Shown here: one piece after another, positions 16,906 through 26,082 of the stretch
Layout: the number at the start of each line of letters is the position of its first letter
Position numbering within the stretch: the first letter of the stretch is position 1
Origin: Roseibacillus persicicus
GTDB lineage: Bacteria > Verrucomicrobiota > Verrucomicrobiia > Verrucomicrobiales > Akkermansiaceae
Assembly (NCBI RefSeq): GCF_014651675.1
Contig: NZ_BMXI01000004.1
Span: 248,001 to 312,000, forward strand
Length of the DNA: 64,000 nucleotides
Direction of reading: 5' to 3'
The notes under the pieces: generated by a model
Told to the model about the DNA's origin: nothing
What the model saw: the letters and a program-made list of their open reading frames with translations, nothing else
The model's database searches: none
Position numbers and translations under genes: made by a program

Positions 16906-19197
16906 TTAGAGGGACTCGATACGGAAGAAGTCGTTCCCATCCGTATCCAGCGCGGAAGCAGGCACGGTGAAAGTATCGACATTGTCATAGGTCGCGTTCA
17001 CCTCTTCAGTGAAGTCAGCCGATGAAGTCAAATCATCCGAAGAAGTGAGAATGAAACCAGGACCACCGGGAGAGAACTTGATCTTGAGGTCCGCGCCTTC
17101 GAAAAAGATGTCGACAATCTCCGGTCCGACTGGTCCGGCTTCGACTAGCTCATTGGTTAGTCCATAGAGATGCAGGGTATCGAATCCTCCCGTGCCCGCA
17201 TTGGCTCCCAGAGGCATCGGTGCCTCAACGACCAAGTCGGAACCTTCGGCGGTGTAGCTATAGGAAATGAAGTAAGCTTCATCGTCATTTCCAAAACCCA
17301 GCACCTTGCTCGGGCGGTCAAAGGCCAAGGAGTTCCAGGGTTGCACCTCCTCGCTGCCATTGATGAAAGTGAGGTCAATCAAGCGTCCGCTATCATCCAG
17401 AGGAGACCAGGCCCGTGTGTAAATGCGAAGTTCATAGGTCGACCCTGGGGCAAGCCCCGAGAGGGTAAAAGTCTGAGCTCCCCCGGGAGGCGCGATGCCA
17501 TTCGAGTAGGTGAATCCACTCAGCAAGTCGATGACCTCACTGCCGGTGACTCCCCCGCTGGAAGGCAGCCAACTCCCTAGATTCGCAGCGGCAATCTGGT
17601 TCTTTCCACTCGGAGCCGTCCACTCGAAATTCGCTGGCGCTTCCGTGGTATTCAAAACATCAAAGTCCACCCCATTGACTGTGGTTGCATATCCCCCGCT
17701 AATTGCGTGGGTGTAGACCTTGCTGTCACTGATGCCCGAACTCGCATCATCGGTGATCTGGGTCACACTGACGCTGGCAGAAACAGAAGGAGGAACACTG
17801 CTGTCCAGGAGAGGGTCACTTCCCTGTGCGAGCTCATAGCCATCCTTGGCCCCGTCTCCATCCGAATCCAAATTGTTCCCGGAGGTCCCCACAAGAGGCA
17901 AGGTCTCCACCGCTCCCGATCCTGTTTCATTAAAATCAGTCAAGCCATCGAAGTCCGAGTCAGGATTCGTCGGATCAGTCTGATTCCGGTCACCCACAAA
18001 TTCGAACAACTCCTCCTCATCGGTCAGGCCATCATTATCGGTATCAGAGGATCCGGGATTGATATCATAGGCCGGAAGATCCAAGAAACTACCCTGGAAA
18101 ATCGCGTATTCCTCATCATCGAAAATGCCATCGCCGTCAGCATCATTGCCGACGGAAAGAGAAGTGAGGACCCCTTTCCAACGCAATTCCCACTCATCAT
18201 TGAGACCGTCGAGGTCGTCATCCTTGGAGACTGTAATGGTAAGAATCATCTCCGTGGTCAGGTTTCCAGTCGCAACATCAGTCGCCTCGACTCGAATCGA
18301 GTAAGTCTGCCCATCAACGGGATCTTCCCCCGCAGCGGTGAAGTCGGCGTTGGTCAGCAACTCATCGGAATGAGTCCCTCCGATCTGAAACAAGCTGTTG
18401 TCTGTGTCGCCTTCTCCCGAAACCAAAGAAAACGTCGAATCTTCAAAGGCCTCAAAAACAGTGGCAGTGAGAATCCCTACCAAGAATCCGGTCGCTTCGC
18501 CAGTCGCGAAAGTGGCTTCGCTGATACTGAACTCATAGCCATTTGGGGCTGCAGCGATGCAGAAGTTATCCAGATCACCCAAAGTAGAGAGCGCCCGGAC
18601 ATCCGAGTAGATTCCAACATAGTTTCCGGAATTCGGAACAACCGGACTCCTCGTGGTCACCACCTCCCGATCTTCCCCATTGTAGAAACCCGCTTGATAA
18701 GTGTTCTCTTCGATCCGTGCGATAAAGAGTTTGTCGTAATCGGTAGTGATGCGGCGGGGGTTGTCATACTCCACCGTTCCGTCAAACCCACGGCAGAAGA
18801 TGCCATTGTTCTTGGCGTAGACCGTTATGTAGTCCTCACGCACTCCAGTCGTAGGTGCCGTGCCCCCGACGTAGAGTCCCAAGCTGTCGTTTCCTCCGGG
18901 TGGCTCAAAGTTGGAGAGTTCAACTTGAACCTCCTCCCCCACCGCAAGGGCTAATCCGTCGTAGGTGAAGGCTGATTGCTCAATACCATCGTAAACTGAG
19001 GTTGTCAGCTTTAAGACTTCATCGACAATTTCCCAAGCGAAGGCATTACTCCCGGTCCCTCCCGCATCAAGGATTACGGTACTAGTCCAATTTGAGAGGT
19101 CATTACTAAAGTCATCAATGATAACTTCTTCCGCTTGAAGAAAGTTACTGCTTAGAAAAGCAGTTAGTAAGATCGGTTTGAGTGTTGTGAGTTTCAT
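16906..19197 (-). CDS. Secreted modular protein with TSP3-like calcium repeats
   Basis: A 763-residue secreted protein of unknown function. I place the start at 19197 because MKLTTLKPILLTAFLSSNFLQAEE is a good signal peptide, while the longer frame adds 30 residues of poor character. Residues about 25-210 match the neighbouring PEP-CTERM protein almost block for block (SNWTSTVILDA, DGIEQSAF, LGLYVGGTAPT, NYVGIYSD). A cadherin-like stretch follows, then acidic repeats such as DADGDGIFDDEE, DTDNDGLTDEEE and DSDGDGAKDGYE. A beta-sandwich of about 170 residues comes next and a C-terminal domain ends DGNDFFRIESL. There is no PEP-CTERM tail and no catalytic motif is visible. Binding or structural roles at the surface are plausible. 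Confidence 0.8.
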   Translation of the reverse strand: MKLTTLKPILLTAFLSSNFLQAEEVIIDDFSNDLSNWTSTVILDAGGTGSNAFAWEIVDEVLKLTTSVYDGIEQSAFTYDGLALAVGEEVQVELSNFEPPGGNDSLGLYVGGTAPTTGVREDYITVYAKNNGIFCRGFDGTVEYDNPRRITTDYDKLFIARIEENTYQAGFYNGEDREVVTTRSPVVPNSGNYVGIYSDVRALSTLGDLDNFCIAAAPNGYEFSISEATFATGEATGFLVGILTATVFEAFEDSTFSLVSGEGDTDNSLFQIGGTHSDELLTNADFTAAGEDPVDGQTYSIRVEATDVATGNLTTEMILTITVSKDDDLDGLNDEWELRWKGVLTSLSVGNDADGDGIFDDEEYAIFQGSFLDLPAYDINPGSSDTDNDGLTDEEELFEFVGDRNQTDPTNPDSDFDGLTDFNETGSGAVETLPLVGTSGNNLDSDGDGAKDGYELAQGSDPLLDSSVPPSVSASVSVTQITDDASSGISDSKVYTHAISGGYATTVNGVDFDVLNTTEAPANFEWTAPSGKNQIAAANLGSWLPSSGGVTGSEVIDLLSGFTYSNGIAPPGGAQTFTLSGLAPGSTYELRIYTRAWSPLDDSGRLIDLTFINGSEEVQPWNSLAFDRPSKVLGFGNDDEAYFISYSYTAEGSDLVVEAPMPLGANAGTGGFDTLHLYGLTNELVEAGPVGPEIVDIFFEGADLKIKFSPGGPGFILTSSDDLTSSADFTEEVNATYDNVDTFTVPASALDTDGNDFFRIESL

Positions 19198-19303
19198 GAG
19201 TTGCTTTGCTTGTTGACCCTGCGCCTCGGGATGCCTCCAGAAGACAAAGCCAGAGTAGAAGAAGATAGAATCCCCCTTTGGAGTCAAGGGACCTTCCTTT
19301 CCC

Positions 19304-19354
19304 TAAACACTATTATGGACAAGGTATCTCAAGCATCATCCATAATAATGTTTA
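19304..19354. promoter_or_regulatory. 16-bp inverted repeat between divergent secreted-protein genes
   Basis: TAAACACTATTATGGA (19304-19319) and TCCATAATAATGTTTA (19339-19354) pair over 16 positions with one G-U, around a 19-base spacer. It lies in the 263-base divergent gap between starts at 19197 (minus) and 19461 (plus). It could be a shared operator with two half-sites, a leader hairpin of the plus-strand transcript, or the trace of a small mobile repeat. A weak promoter-like pair TTGACC (19371) and TATCCT (19392) with a short 15-base spacer lies to its right. Confidence 0.5.
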
Positions 19355-19460
19355 CATGCCTCGACCTATCTTGACCCAGTGCGCCCATCCGTATCCTACT
19401 GGACGTTGCGCTCGAAAGGAAAACTGTCCTTCCGGCTCAGATAAAAGAACCAAAACTCAA

Positions 19461-20186
19461 ATGAAAAAATCAACAACTCTTGCACTCCTGCTCAGTGGAA
19501 TCGGTGGCGTCACAGCTCTCCAAGCGGCATTGGTCGCAGACGACTTCAGTAGTGGACTGGGGAACTGGACTTCCACCGTGATTCTGGATGCCAACGGAGG
19601 CGGCAGCAATACCGCGGCATTCCAAGTGAACAGTGGGCAACTCGAACTGAATACGACAGTTTTCGACGGCATCGAGCAATCAGCCTTCATCTACAATGGA
19701 CTTTCTCTCGCGATCGGCGAAGAGGTCCAACTCGATGTGATTTCCTTCAGCGGAAATGACGGCAACGACGCTCTAGGTCTCTACGTGGGGGGCACCGCAC
19801 CGACGGTTGGTGTCCGACAAGACTACGTCACCGTCTACAACAAGAATTCCGGCGGACTCTTTACCCGCGGCTTTGACGGGCCTAGCGAATTCCCCAGCTC
19901 TGGTTCAAGCATAGGAAATCCAACTTACGAGACCCTCTTCATTGCCCGCACCGACACCAATACTTTCGAAACGGGGTATTACGCTGGAGGCGTCCGCACC
20001 GTTGGGCAAACCCGCACTCCCGGCACTCCTAACAGCGCGGACTATGTCGGCATTTATTCCGACGCCCGGAACCTGGGGACAATCGGCAGCGTGGACAATT
20101 TCCGGGTGGTCGCCATCCCTGAGCCTTCGGTCGCCCTACTCGGAGGTTTTGGCTTCTTGGGGCTCCTGCGCCGGCGGAGGGCATAG
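19461..20186 (+). CDS. PEP-CTERM sorting-domain protein, paralogue of the divergent neighbour
   Basis: A 241-residue secreted protein. The start at 19461 gives the signal peptide MKKSTTLALLLSGIGGVTALQA; the open frame extends 61 codons further upstream without coding character. The ectodomain matches residues about 25-210 of the divergently transcribed protein (GNWTSTVILDA, FDGIEQSAFIYNGL, LGLYVGGTAPTVGVRQDY, DYVGIYSDARNLGTIG). It ends in a PEP-CTERM tail: IPEPS, a hydrophobic helix, RRRR. So the same ectodomain is anchored here and fused to calcium repeats next door. The function of the ectodomain is unknown; the overall pattern resembles a small carbohydrate-binding beta-sandwich, but this is only inference. 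Confidence 0.85.
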   Translation: MKKSTTLALLLSGIGGVTALQAALVADDFSSGLGNWTSTVILDANGGGSNTAAFQVNSGQLELNTTVFDGIEQSAFIYNGLSLAIGEEVQLDVISFSGNDGNDALGLYVGGTAPTVGVRQDYVTVYNKNSGGLFTRGFDGPSEFPSSGSSIGNPTYETLFIARTDTNTFETGYYAGGVRTVGQTRTPGTPNSADYVGIYSDARNLGTIGSVDNFRVVAIPEPSVALLGGFGFLGLLRRRRA

Positions 20187-20226
20187 GAACACTCCACTCG
20201 ATTAAGTCGGGGGCCTCAACTGCGAT

Positions 20227-20275
20227 AAAAAAAGGCGAGGCAGCTATCGAAATAGCCAGCCTCGCCTTTCTTGTT
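20227..20275. terminator. Bidirectional rho-independent terminator
   Basis: AAAGGCGAGGC (from 20231) pairs with GCCTCGCCTTT (to 20269); GCTAT and ATAGC form an inner stem around the tetraloop CGAA with a small internal loop. A-rich sequence precedes it and T-rich sequence follows, so it can serve both the PEP-CTERM gene and the convergent isomerase gene. Confidence 0.88.
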
Positions 20276-20286
20276 AGAATCTAAAA

Positions 20287-21306
20287 CTAGCCGTGCACTT
20301 GATTGATATCGATCATCACGGCCAAAATATCATTCCAAGTTTGCTGCTGTTCCAAAGTGCTGTTGGGGAACATGCAGCCATCCCAACAGATGTGCTGAAT
20401 CTCCGGTCGCTGATTCCCCTTCTCATCGAGAAGCCAAGACTTGGCACACTTCACAATATCCAACTTCCCGTTTGGATCCTTGGCAGGACAGTGACGTCCA
20501 GTCTTGTCGTGTGCTCCGGTCCCGTGGACCGTCCCGTCATTCTGGGCTACGTGGAAATCGTAAGTCCAGGGAGCAAGCTTGGAAGTCATCTCCGCATAAG
20601 CGGACTCGAATTCTTCCTCACTGTGTCCCTCAGAGAGCAAGCGGTGTTCCTCCGCGTTATACCCTAGCAAAAAGAGATAAGTGTGGGCGAGGTCAGCTTG
20701 GAAGCCCAAGCGCCCGGGGAGGCCGACAGCCTCCAGCAGGTCGAGCATGTCTTTCCAAGAGTGCATCCCGCCCCAACAAATCTCCCCTTCCGCTACTAGT
20801 ACCTCGTCGAACTCCTCCGCGACTTTTGCTGCTTCGGTGAAGGTTTGCGCGATGAGTTTCGTGTTGGCTACAGGATCTTTGGCCCAGTCCTCGACCCCGC
20901 AAGCAGAGTCGATGCGGATCGAGCCATACTCGCGAACACCATGTTCGCGCAGGACCTTGGCGTATTGGCAACCTTTACGCACGGCATTCACGAACGCGGT
21001 GCGTTCATCGGCCGACCCCATGGCGCTGCCTCCCTCGGTGTCGGGCCAGATTGGCGCCACCACCGAGCCGACTTTCAAGCCCGCGTTTGCGATCTTGTCA
21101 GCCAGTTTTCGAATCTCGGCATCACTCGCATCAATATCGAGATGCGGTTGATAGAGAAAGAGGTCCACTCCATCAAAGGTCTTTCCCTCCACTTCACTCC
21201 GAGTCGTGAGTTCCAGCATCCGGTCGAGACTGATGGGCGGCTCCGCAGAGCCCTCCTCTTTCCCGACCAGACCGGGCCACATTGCATTGTGTAATTTCCA
21301 AGCCAT
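20287..21306 (-). CDS. Sugar phosphate isomerase/epimerase (xylose isomerase-like TIM barrel)
   Basis: A 339-residue protein of the AP endonuclease 2 / xylose isomerase-like TIM-barrel family. Characteristic strand and metal-site segments are visible: FDGVDLFLY near the N terminus, [24 protein letters not shown] (metal-ligand Glu), [14 protein letters not shown] (Asp and His ligands) and [10 protein letters not shown] near the C terminus. No signal peptide, so cytoplasmic. Family members isomerise or epimerise sugars or inositol derivatives; substrate cannot be named here. It lies 11 bases downstream of the giant heme-binding fusion protein on the same strand, so it is probably co-transcribed with it, a pairing that suggests one carbohydrate-oxidation route (inference). 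Confidence 0.85.
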   Translation of the reverse strand: MAWKLHNAMWPGLVGKEEGSAEPPISLDRMLELTTRSEVEGKTFDGVDLFLYQPHLDIDASDAEIRKLADKIANAGLKVGSVVAPIWPDTEGGSAMGSADERTAFVNAVRKGCQYAKVLREHGVREYGSIRIDSACGVEDWAKDPVANTKLIAQTFTEAAKVAEEFDEVLVAEGEICWGGMHSWKDMLDLLEAVGLPGRLGFQADLAHTYLFLLGYNAEEHRLLSEGHSEEEFESAYAEMTSKLAPWTYDFHVAQNDGTVHGTGAHDKTGRHCPAKDPNGKLDIVKCAKSWLLDEKGNQRPEIQHICWDGCMFPNSTLEQQQTWNDILAVMIDINQVHG

Positions 21307-21317
21307 TCGTTAGTAGT

Positions 21318-24300
21318 CTATTTTTTGAGAAGCTCCTCCGGTGAATAGAAGCCCACTTTGTCTTTAGTCTTCTCGCGAACTTCTTTCACTTCCGCAGGAG
21401 TAACAGGTTCGGACTTGTTGCCGAACGAGTTCCGCACATAGGTCAAGACCGCTGCCACTTCCTCGTCCTTCAGCATGCCACCGAAGGGAGTCATGGGAAC
21501 TTGGCCGGGATACTTCACACCCTTCACCTCGATTGGTCCCATAAGACCATTGAGGGTCAGCTTGATCAAAGCCTCCTTATCGTCGTTCACCCACTTGGTG
21601 CCTGCCAATGGCGGGAATCCAGCGGAGGGAAGTCCGTTGCCGTCCTCCTGGTGACAAGTGATGCAGAAACCTTCACGATGATAAATCTCGTGACCGGTCC
21701 GGTAAGCGTTGCGGAATTTCTTCGCGAGGTGCTTGGGAATGACAGCCTTTGCTTCCTCGTCGCCGCCATGCTCGATTCCTTTCAAGCGGTCGAGTGAAGT
21801 TTCAATCGGCTTCTCATTCCACATGTCCTTGGCTCCTTCTGCCGCTGCAGTCGCAATTTCAAGACCTGCAGCATTATCCATCCATGAAGCAGTGACAGCA
21901 GCTTCCATCCGAACCCGTCCATGAGAATCGGAGGCGGCGGTGAGAAGCAAGTCTTCGGAACCAGACACGAACTCGTAGTTGTAGCGCAGGACCCTAACGG
22001 CAGCGGCACGGACGCGATGGTCTTCAGACTGAAGCAAAGACTTCAGCAAGTCCTCGTCCAAACGTCCGATACCCCAACCCACCCAGAGTGCTTCCAAACG
22101 AGCATGCTCGTCAGTCTGCTTGGCAACCCAAGCCTTGGTCGCTGCAGCGACTTCGTCCGCATCGTGGCCGCGCAGTTCGCGACGGGTGCGGTAGCGAGCG
22201 CGATACTCGGGCTCCTTAAGGTTTTCCAACAACTGGGATACCGAAGCTCCCGCAACCGGGGCGGACTTGACCAAAGGACGGTCCTTGGCGGTGATGCGAT
22301 AGATCCGACCATGCGCATGGTCACGATAGGGGTCGCGAGCGTTGTGCTGCATGTGCCCAATCAGGACGTTGTGCCAGTCGACCAGATAGAGGGAGCCATC
22401 AGGGGCGAACTCGAGGTCAACGGGGCGGAAGTTGCCATCTTTGGAAACGACCAGGTCCTGGCGGTGCTCCAACTTATAGCCGGTGCCGTCTTCTTTGACG
22501 CTGTGCTGCTTGATTCCAAGGAAACCAATGTTGTTACAGAGCAGCATGTCGCCATGCATCTCCTCTGGGAAATGACGGGACGAAACAAACTCCAATCCAG
22601 AAGTCGGGCGCACGCGATGACTCTCTGGAATGAGGTCGTGGGTACCGGGGTTTTTCACTCCATAAGGGGTTTTCATGGAAACTGGCAACATCCAGTTCAC
22701 CTTCGTTCCTGAAGTGTGCAGGAAGAAGTCCTGACCCCACTCGTCGAATGCAACTCCCCAAGGATTGGGAATCGAAACCTGAACCGTGCGCTCAAGACGC
22801 TTGAGTCGTGGAGAGTAGCGATAGAAGCCACCATCAACCCCGCGAACCGCACCGCGCATGGTCTCGGTGTTGGAGTGAAGGAAGACCCCTTCGGAAAGCA
22901 TGAAAGCTCCGGAAGGATCCGCGCAGAAGGCACTCACCGCGTGGTGGGTATCGTGATGGTCGAAACCAGTCATTACGATCTCCTGGGTGTCGCACTTGTC
23001 ATCGCCATCGGTGTCGCGCATCAGCACGAGGTGAGGCGCTTGGGAAACAAAGACGCCATACTCGGAGAGTTCGAAGCCCATGGGGAGGCTGATTTTGTCG
23101 ACAAAGACAGTCTCCTTGTCAGCTTTGCCGTCGCCGTCGGTGTCTTCGTAAATCAGAATTTTGTCGTCGGGATAGGCATCGCCGGGACGGTAATGCGGGT
23201 AACTCGGCATTGTGGCAACCCAGAGGCGGCCCTTATTGTCGAAGGCCATTTGCACGGGATTGGCCAAGTTGTCGAACTCACGCTCGGAGGCGAAGAGCTC
23301 AATCTGAAAACCATCGGCAACCTCGAGGCTATCGATAGCATCCTGACCATACTTATACTCAGTGCTGCCGTTTTTCACACTCGGCTTGTAGTTGGTGTCC
23401 ACCGGCTTCAGTTCGGTAGTCTTGGCATCGGCCGCAGCGAGGTCGAAGGCCCTTCCTTCGGCAGCGGCCCAGATCGCTTGGTCGCGGTTTTCAGTCATCT
23501 CGCGATTCTTCTTAATCTCGTCGGGATAGTTGTCGGGGCCAAACGGCTTGTATCGACGACCGTAGACGTGAACGCCGTTGGGCATGCGGTAATCATTCAT
23601 CCAGTGCCAGTTCTTGGCCTCAACCGCTGCGTAAACCTTCTCCAACTGAGGAGCCTCAAAGCCCTTGGCGTTGAAGAGAGCCTTTACCAGCTCACGACCC
23701 AACCAGCGATAACCCTCGTCACCGGGGACGACCCCGTAGGGAGTCTTCACAGTAGAGCCACCCAGTTCGGCGCTCTGTTGAGTCATTTCGAACAAGTTGA
23801 CGAAGCCAACTTTTTTCTCCGCCGCGACCTGAGCCATGACAGCCACGTAGTCCGTCAAATCGGCGACACGGGTCTCGTAGTCTTCCACCCAAGTCTCGGG
23901 CGCGATTGGAGAGATCAGCACCAACTTGGGTGCGGCCTGACCGTTGTATTTTTGCGAGCGGGAATGGTCGATCCAAGCATTCAGTTCAGCCTGAAACGCA
24001 TCGAGACCACTCTTACCATCGAAGGATTCACTCCATCCGAAGAAGCCCAGGACGGTGTCGGCTTTCAGCGTGGTCAACCACTCATCTTCAGTGGGATAAT
24101 GGCCAGTGCCCTTGTGGATGCTGAACTCGGGTCGAATCTTGTCCGCACCGGGGAATGCCCACTGGGATTTGCGGGAAGGATGGGGACGGAAGCCTGCCGT
24201 AAAACCAGGGTGGCAAAGGTTGCGCACTACCAGCTTTTTGCCAGGAAAGGCAGTCTGCAAGTAAGCCTCAAAGTGAGGGTGGCGCTGCATGCCATCACCC

Positions 24301-25424
24301 AAACCGCCACCGACAAAGACCAAACGCTCACCGTCTTTCACCTCTCCGAAAGGCAAAGTAGTTTCCTGAGCGGAAGCCTGCTCATCTCCCTTCGACACGG
24401 TCCAACCAGCGGGAATCATTCCGTCGGGGAGACCCGTGGAAGCCGAAGAGCCGAGCTTGAAGTCGTCCACTTGAAGATTGCGCTTAGCAAAGAAGCCCTT
24501 CTGCTTGATGAAGCCATAGAAGGTTGGATTGAAGGCATCGACAGGGGTCACATCAGCTTCAGCGGGAACTTTCTCGTCAGTCAGAAAGAGGGCCGCATTC
24601 ACCATCAAACGGCGAAGGTCTTCGCTTAAGAAGTCAACGGATGCTCCCATTGTGGTCGCAAATGTCAGCCCCTTCGTCGAGCCATTGGGTGCGGTGTATT
24701 CACGCAACCAAGCGAGTGGCTGCATGGGCTTGTTCTTCTCTCCTTCCACCGCTTTGGAATCGGGAGTCAGTCCATCAGTCACCTCTCCTCGTAGAAGAAT
24801 GGTCGAGTTGTCGGGCTTCACGGCCCTGATTCCGTAAACATCAGAGGGTCCGAAGACATCGGATACCCCGTTCAGGATCGCGTGGCCTTCGTTCGCCTTC
24901 TCAATCACTCCGCGGGCTCCTTCGACCTTGTGCTTACCATGGTGGCTCACCCATCCATCTCCGATAATCCGGGGACCAAAGGTCTTCCACTTGAAGCCCT
25001 CAGTCTCCCCGTCGCCCGTAAAGGCATGGGTTGAGGTGCGGAATCCGATCACCGGTTTCCCCTCATTCAAATAATCAGCCAGAATCTGATAAGAACCATC
25101 GTCCAGACGTCGAAAACGAGTGCCAATGATCATCAGGTCGGCATCCTTCAGCTCCTCAATCCCCGGCATGCTGCGCTGATTGTTGGGGTCGATATACTTG
25201 CCCTCACTGTCCATGGAGAACAAAACGGTGCAGTCATAACCAAAGCGCTGACTGAGAATCTTGGCGAACATGGGTCCGCTTTCTTCTCCTCGATATTCTT
25301 CGTCTCCGGTTAAGAAGACGATCTTCTTCCCTTTGCCGACACCCTCTTTTCCTTCGAAATGAAGCTGTCCCTCTGCCGTGGACCAAAGTCCGGTAGCGAC
25401 TACCGCTAAAATCAATTTTCTCAT
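21318..25424 (-). CDS. ThuA / SGNH hydrolase / PVC-type membrane-bound dehydrogenase with HEAT and cytochrome c domains
   Basis: A 1368-residue exported fusion. I set the start at 25424 (MRKLILAVVATGLWSTAEG signal peptide) instead of the upstream GTG or ATG. Order: ThuA-like domain about 30-285 (KIVFLTGDEEYRGEES); GDSL/SGNH-like region about 360-600 (RLVFVGGGLGDGMQ); a long link; a beta-propeller of the PVC membrane-bound dehydrogenase type about 715-1060 (FDNKGRLWVATMPSYPHY, DTDGDDKCDTQEI); HEAT-like helices about 1085-1230; and a C-terminal cytochrome c domain with C1254-I-T-C1257-H1258 and a downstream MTPFGGML that can supply the distal Met. It probably oxidises a sugar or related substrate in the periplasm with electron transfer through its own heme. 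The substrate is unknown. It has an operon-like relationship with the isomerase gene. Confidence 0.87.
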   Translation of the reverse strand: MRKLILAVVATGLWSTAEGQLHFEGKEGVGKGKKIVFLTGDEEYRGEESGPMFAKILSQRFGYDCTVLFSMDSEGKYIDPNNQRSMPGIEELKDADLMIIGTRFRRLDDGSYQILADYLNEGKPVIGFRTSTHAFTGDGETEGFKWKTFGPRIIGDGWVSHHGKHKVEGARGVIEKANEGHAILNGVSDVFGPSDVYGIRAVKPDNSTILLRGEVTDGLTPDSKAVEGEKNKPMQPLAWLREYTAPNGSTKGLTFATTMGASVDFLSEDLRRLMVNAALFLTDEKVPAEADVTPVDAFNPTFYGFIKQKGFFAKRNLQVDDFKLGSSASTGLPDGMIPAGWTVSKGDEQASAQETTLPFGEVKDGERLVFVGGGLGDGMQRHPHFEAYLQTAFPGKKLVVRNLCHPGFTAGFRPHPSRKSQWAFPGADKIRPEFSIHKGTGHYPTEDEWLTTLKADTVLGFFGWSESFDGKSGLDAFQAELNAWIDHSRSQKYNGQAAPKLVLISPIAPETWVEDYETRVADLTDYVAVMAQVAAEKKVGFVNLFEMTQQSAELGGSTVKTPYGVVPGDEGYRWLGRELVKALFNAKGFEAPQLEKVYAAVEAKNWHWMNDYRMPNGVHVYGRRYKPFGPDNYPDEIKKNREMTENRDQAIWAAAEGRAFDLAAADAKTTELKPVDTNYKPSVKNGSTEYKYGQDAIDSLEVADGFQIELFASEREFDNLANPVQMAFDNKGRLWVATMPSYPHYRPGDAYPDDKILIYEDTDGDGKADKETVFVDKISLPMGFELSEYGVFVSQAPHLVLMRDTDGDDKCDTQEIVMTGFDHHDTHHAVSAFCADPSGAFMLSEGVFLHSNTETMRGAVRGVDGGFYRYSPRLKRLERTVQVSIPNPWGVAFDEWGQDFFLHTSGTKVNWMLPVSMKTPYGVKNPGTHDLIPESHRVRPTSGLEFVSSRHFPEEMHGDMLLCNNIGFLGIKQHSVKEDGTGYKLEHRQDLVVSKDGNFRPVDLEFAPDGSLYLVDWHNVLIGHMQHNARDPYRDHAHGRIYRITAKDRPLVKSAPVAGASVSQLLENLKEPEYRARYRTRRELRGHDADEVAAATKAWVAKQTDEHARLEALWVGWGIGRLDEDLLKSLLQSEDHRVRAAAVRVLRYNYEFVSGSEDLLLTAASDSHGRVRMEAAVTASWMDNAAGLEIATAAAEGAKDMWNEKPIETSLDRLKGIEHGGDEEAKAVIPKHLAKKFRNAYRTGHEIYHREGFCITCHQEDGNGLPSAGFPPLAGTKWVNDDKEALIKLTLNGLMGPIEVKGVKYPGQVPMTPFGGMLKDEEVAAVLTYVRNSFGNKSEPVTPAEVKEVREKTKDKVGFYSPEELLKK

Positions 25425-25609
25425 CGTCTGTTTAGTTACTGCCCCGAAGCACGGGTGATTGCACATTTTTTTTGCCGAATCTGAGCCATCATCCCAAGCC
25501 TGTGATGATTTCCGCCAAACTTATGGTTTATTCTCTTTCAAGAAACGTTCCATAAACTCTATTGGAGGAAATCTGAGGACATCAGACCCGTCCACTCTCC
25601 AGCTTTGTC

Positions 25610-26065
25610 ATGAAACCACGCACCCCTCTTCGCCACGAACTCGCTGAACTCCATGCCATGGCCCTGGAGTTGGCTGAATTCGAGAAAATCACCCACTTGG
25701 TCAAGTCCACCCCAGCTGATCTGGAAAGAGCGATGTTTGAAGAAAAAGTTCTCGAAGGACTCGTAGTCGATGCGCCGGATGGTCAAGGTCTGGCTGGATT
25801 TGCCATTTTTTATCGCAATTTCTCAAGCTTCACAGGCAAGACCGGACTCTGGTTGGAGGACCTCTATGTGCGGCCAGAATATCGTGGACATGGCTTCGGC
25901 CGCGAGCTCTTGGACCACTTCCTTTCGCTAGCAAAAGACCGGGGGTGCGGCCGCGCGGAGTGGTCGGTCCTCGATTGGAACACAAGCGCCATCGAATTCT
26001 ATCAGTCCCGCCAGGCCGATGTGATGCCGGACTGGCGTATCTGCCGAGTCACTTTCCCGGCCTGA
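25610..26065 (+). CDS. GNAT-family N-acetyltransferase
   Basis: A 151-residue cytoplasmic protein with the whole GNAT core. The acetyl-CoA pyrophosphate loop is YRGHGFGREL, preceded by the beta-4 strand LWLEDLYVRPEY, and the C-terminal NTSAIEFYQ is also typical. The closest pattern is the diamine/spermidine N-acetyltransferase-like branch, but the substrate cannot be assigned. It is a single-gene unit: it diverges from the dehydrogenase gene across a 185-base gap and converges with the prepilin peptidase with only 17 bases between stops. In the upstream gap I see only a 6-bp TTATGG/CCATAA repeat and no clear promoter. Confidence 0.88.
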   Translation: MKPRTPLRHELAELHAMALELAEFEKITHLVKSTPADLERAMFEEKVLEGLVVDAPDGQGLAGFAIFYRNFSSFTGKTGLWLEDLYVRPEYRGHGFGRELLDHFLSLAKDRGCGRAEWSVLDWNTSAIEFYQSRQADVMPDWRICRVTFPA

Positions 26066-26082
26066 ATCTCTCGCCCATTCAT

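Noticed and set aside
22716-24629. Long open frame of 637 codons on the plus strand opposite the ThuA-dehydrogenase gene
   Set aside because: It is entirely inside the recognised minus-strand gene, has no family features and arises from that gene's codon bias. Similar shadows occur at 17707-18954, 33021-34127 and 47335-48225.
20287-25424. Frameshift or broken gene in the giant ThuA-dehydrogenase fusion
   Set aside because: A single uninterrupted frame with the heme motif intact and a clean stop argues that it is a real multi-domain protein.
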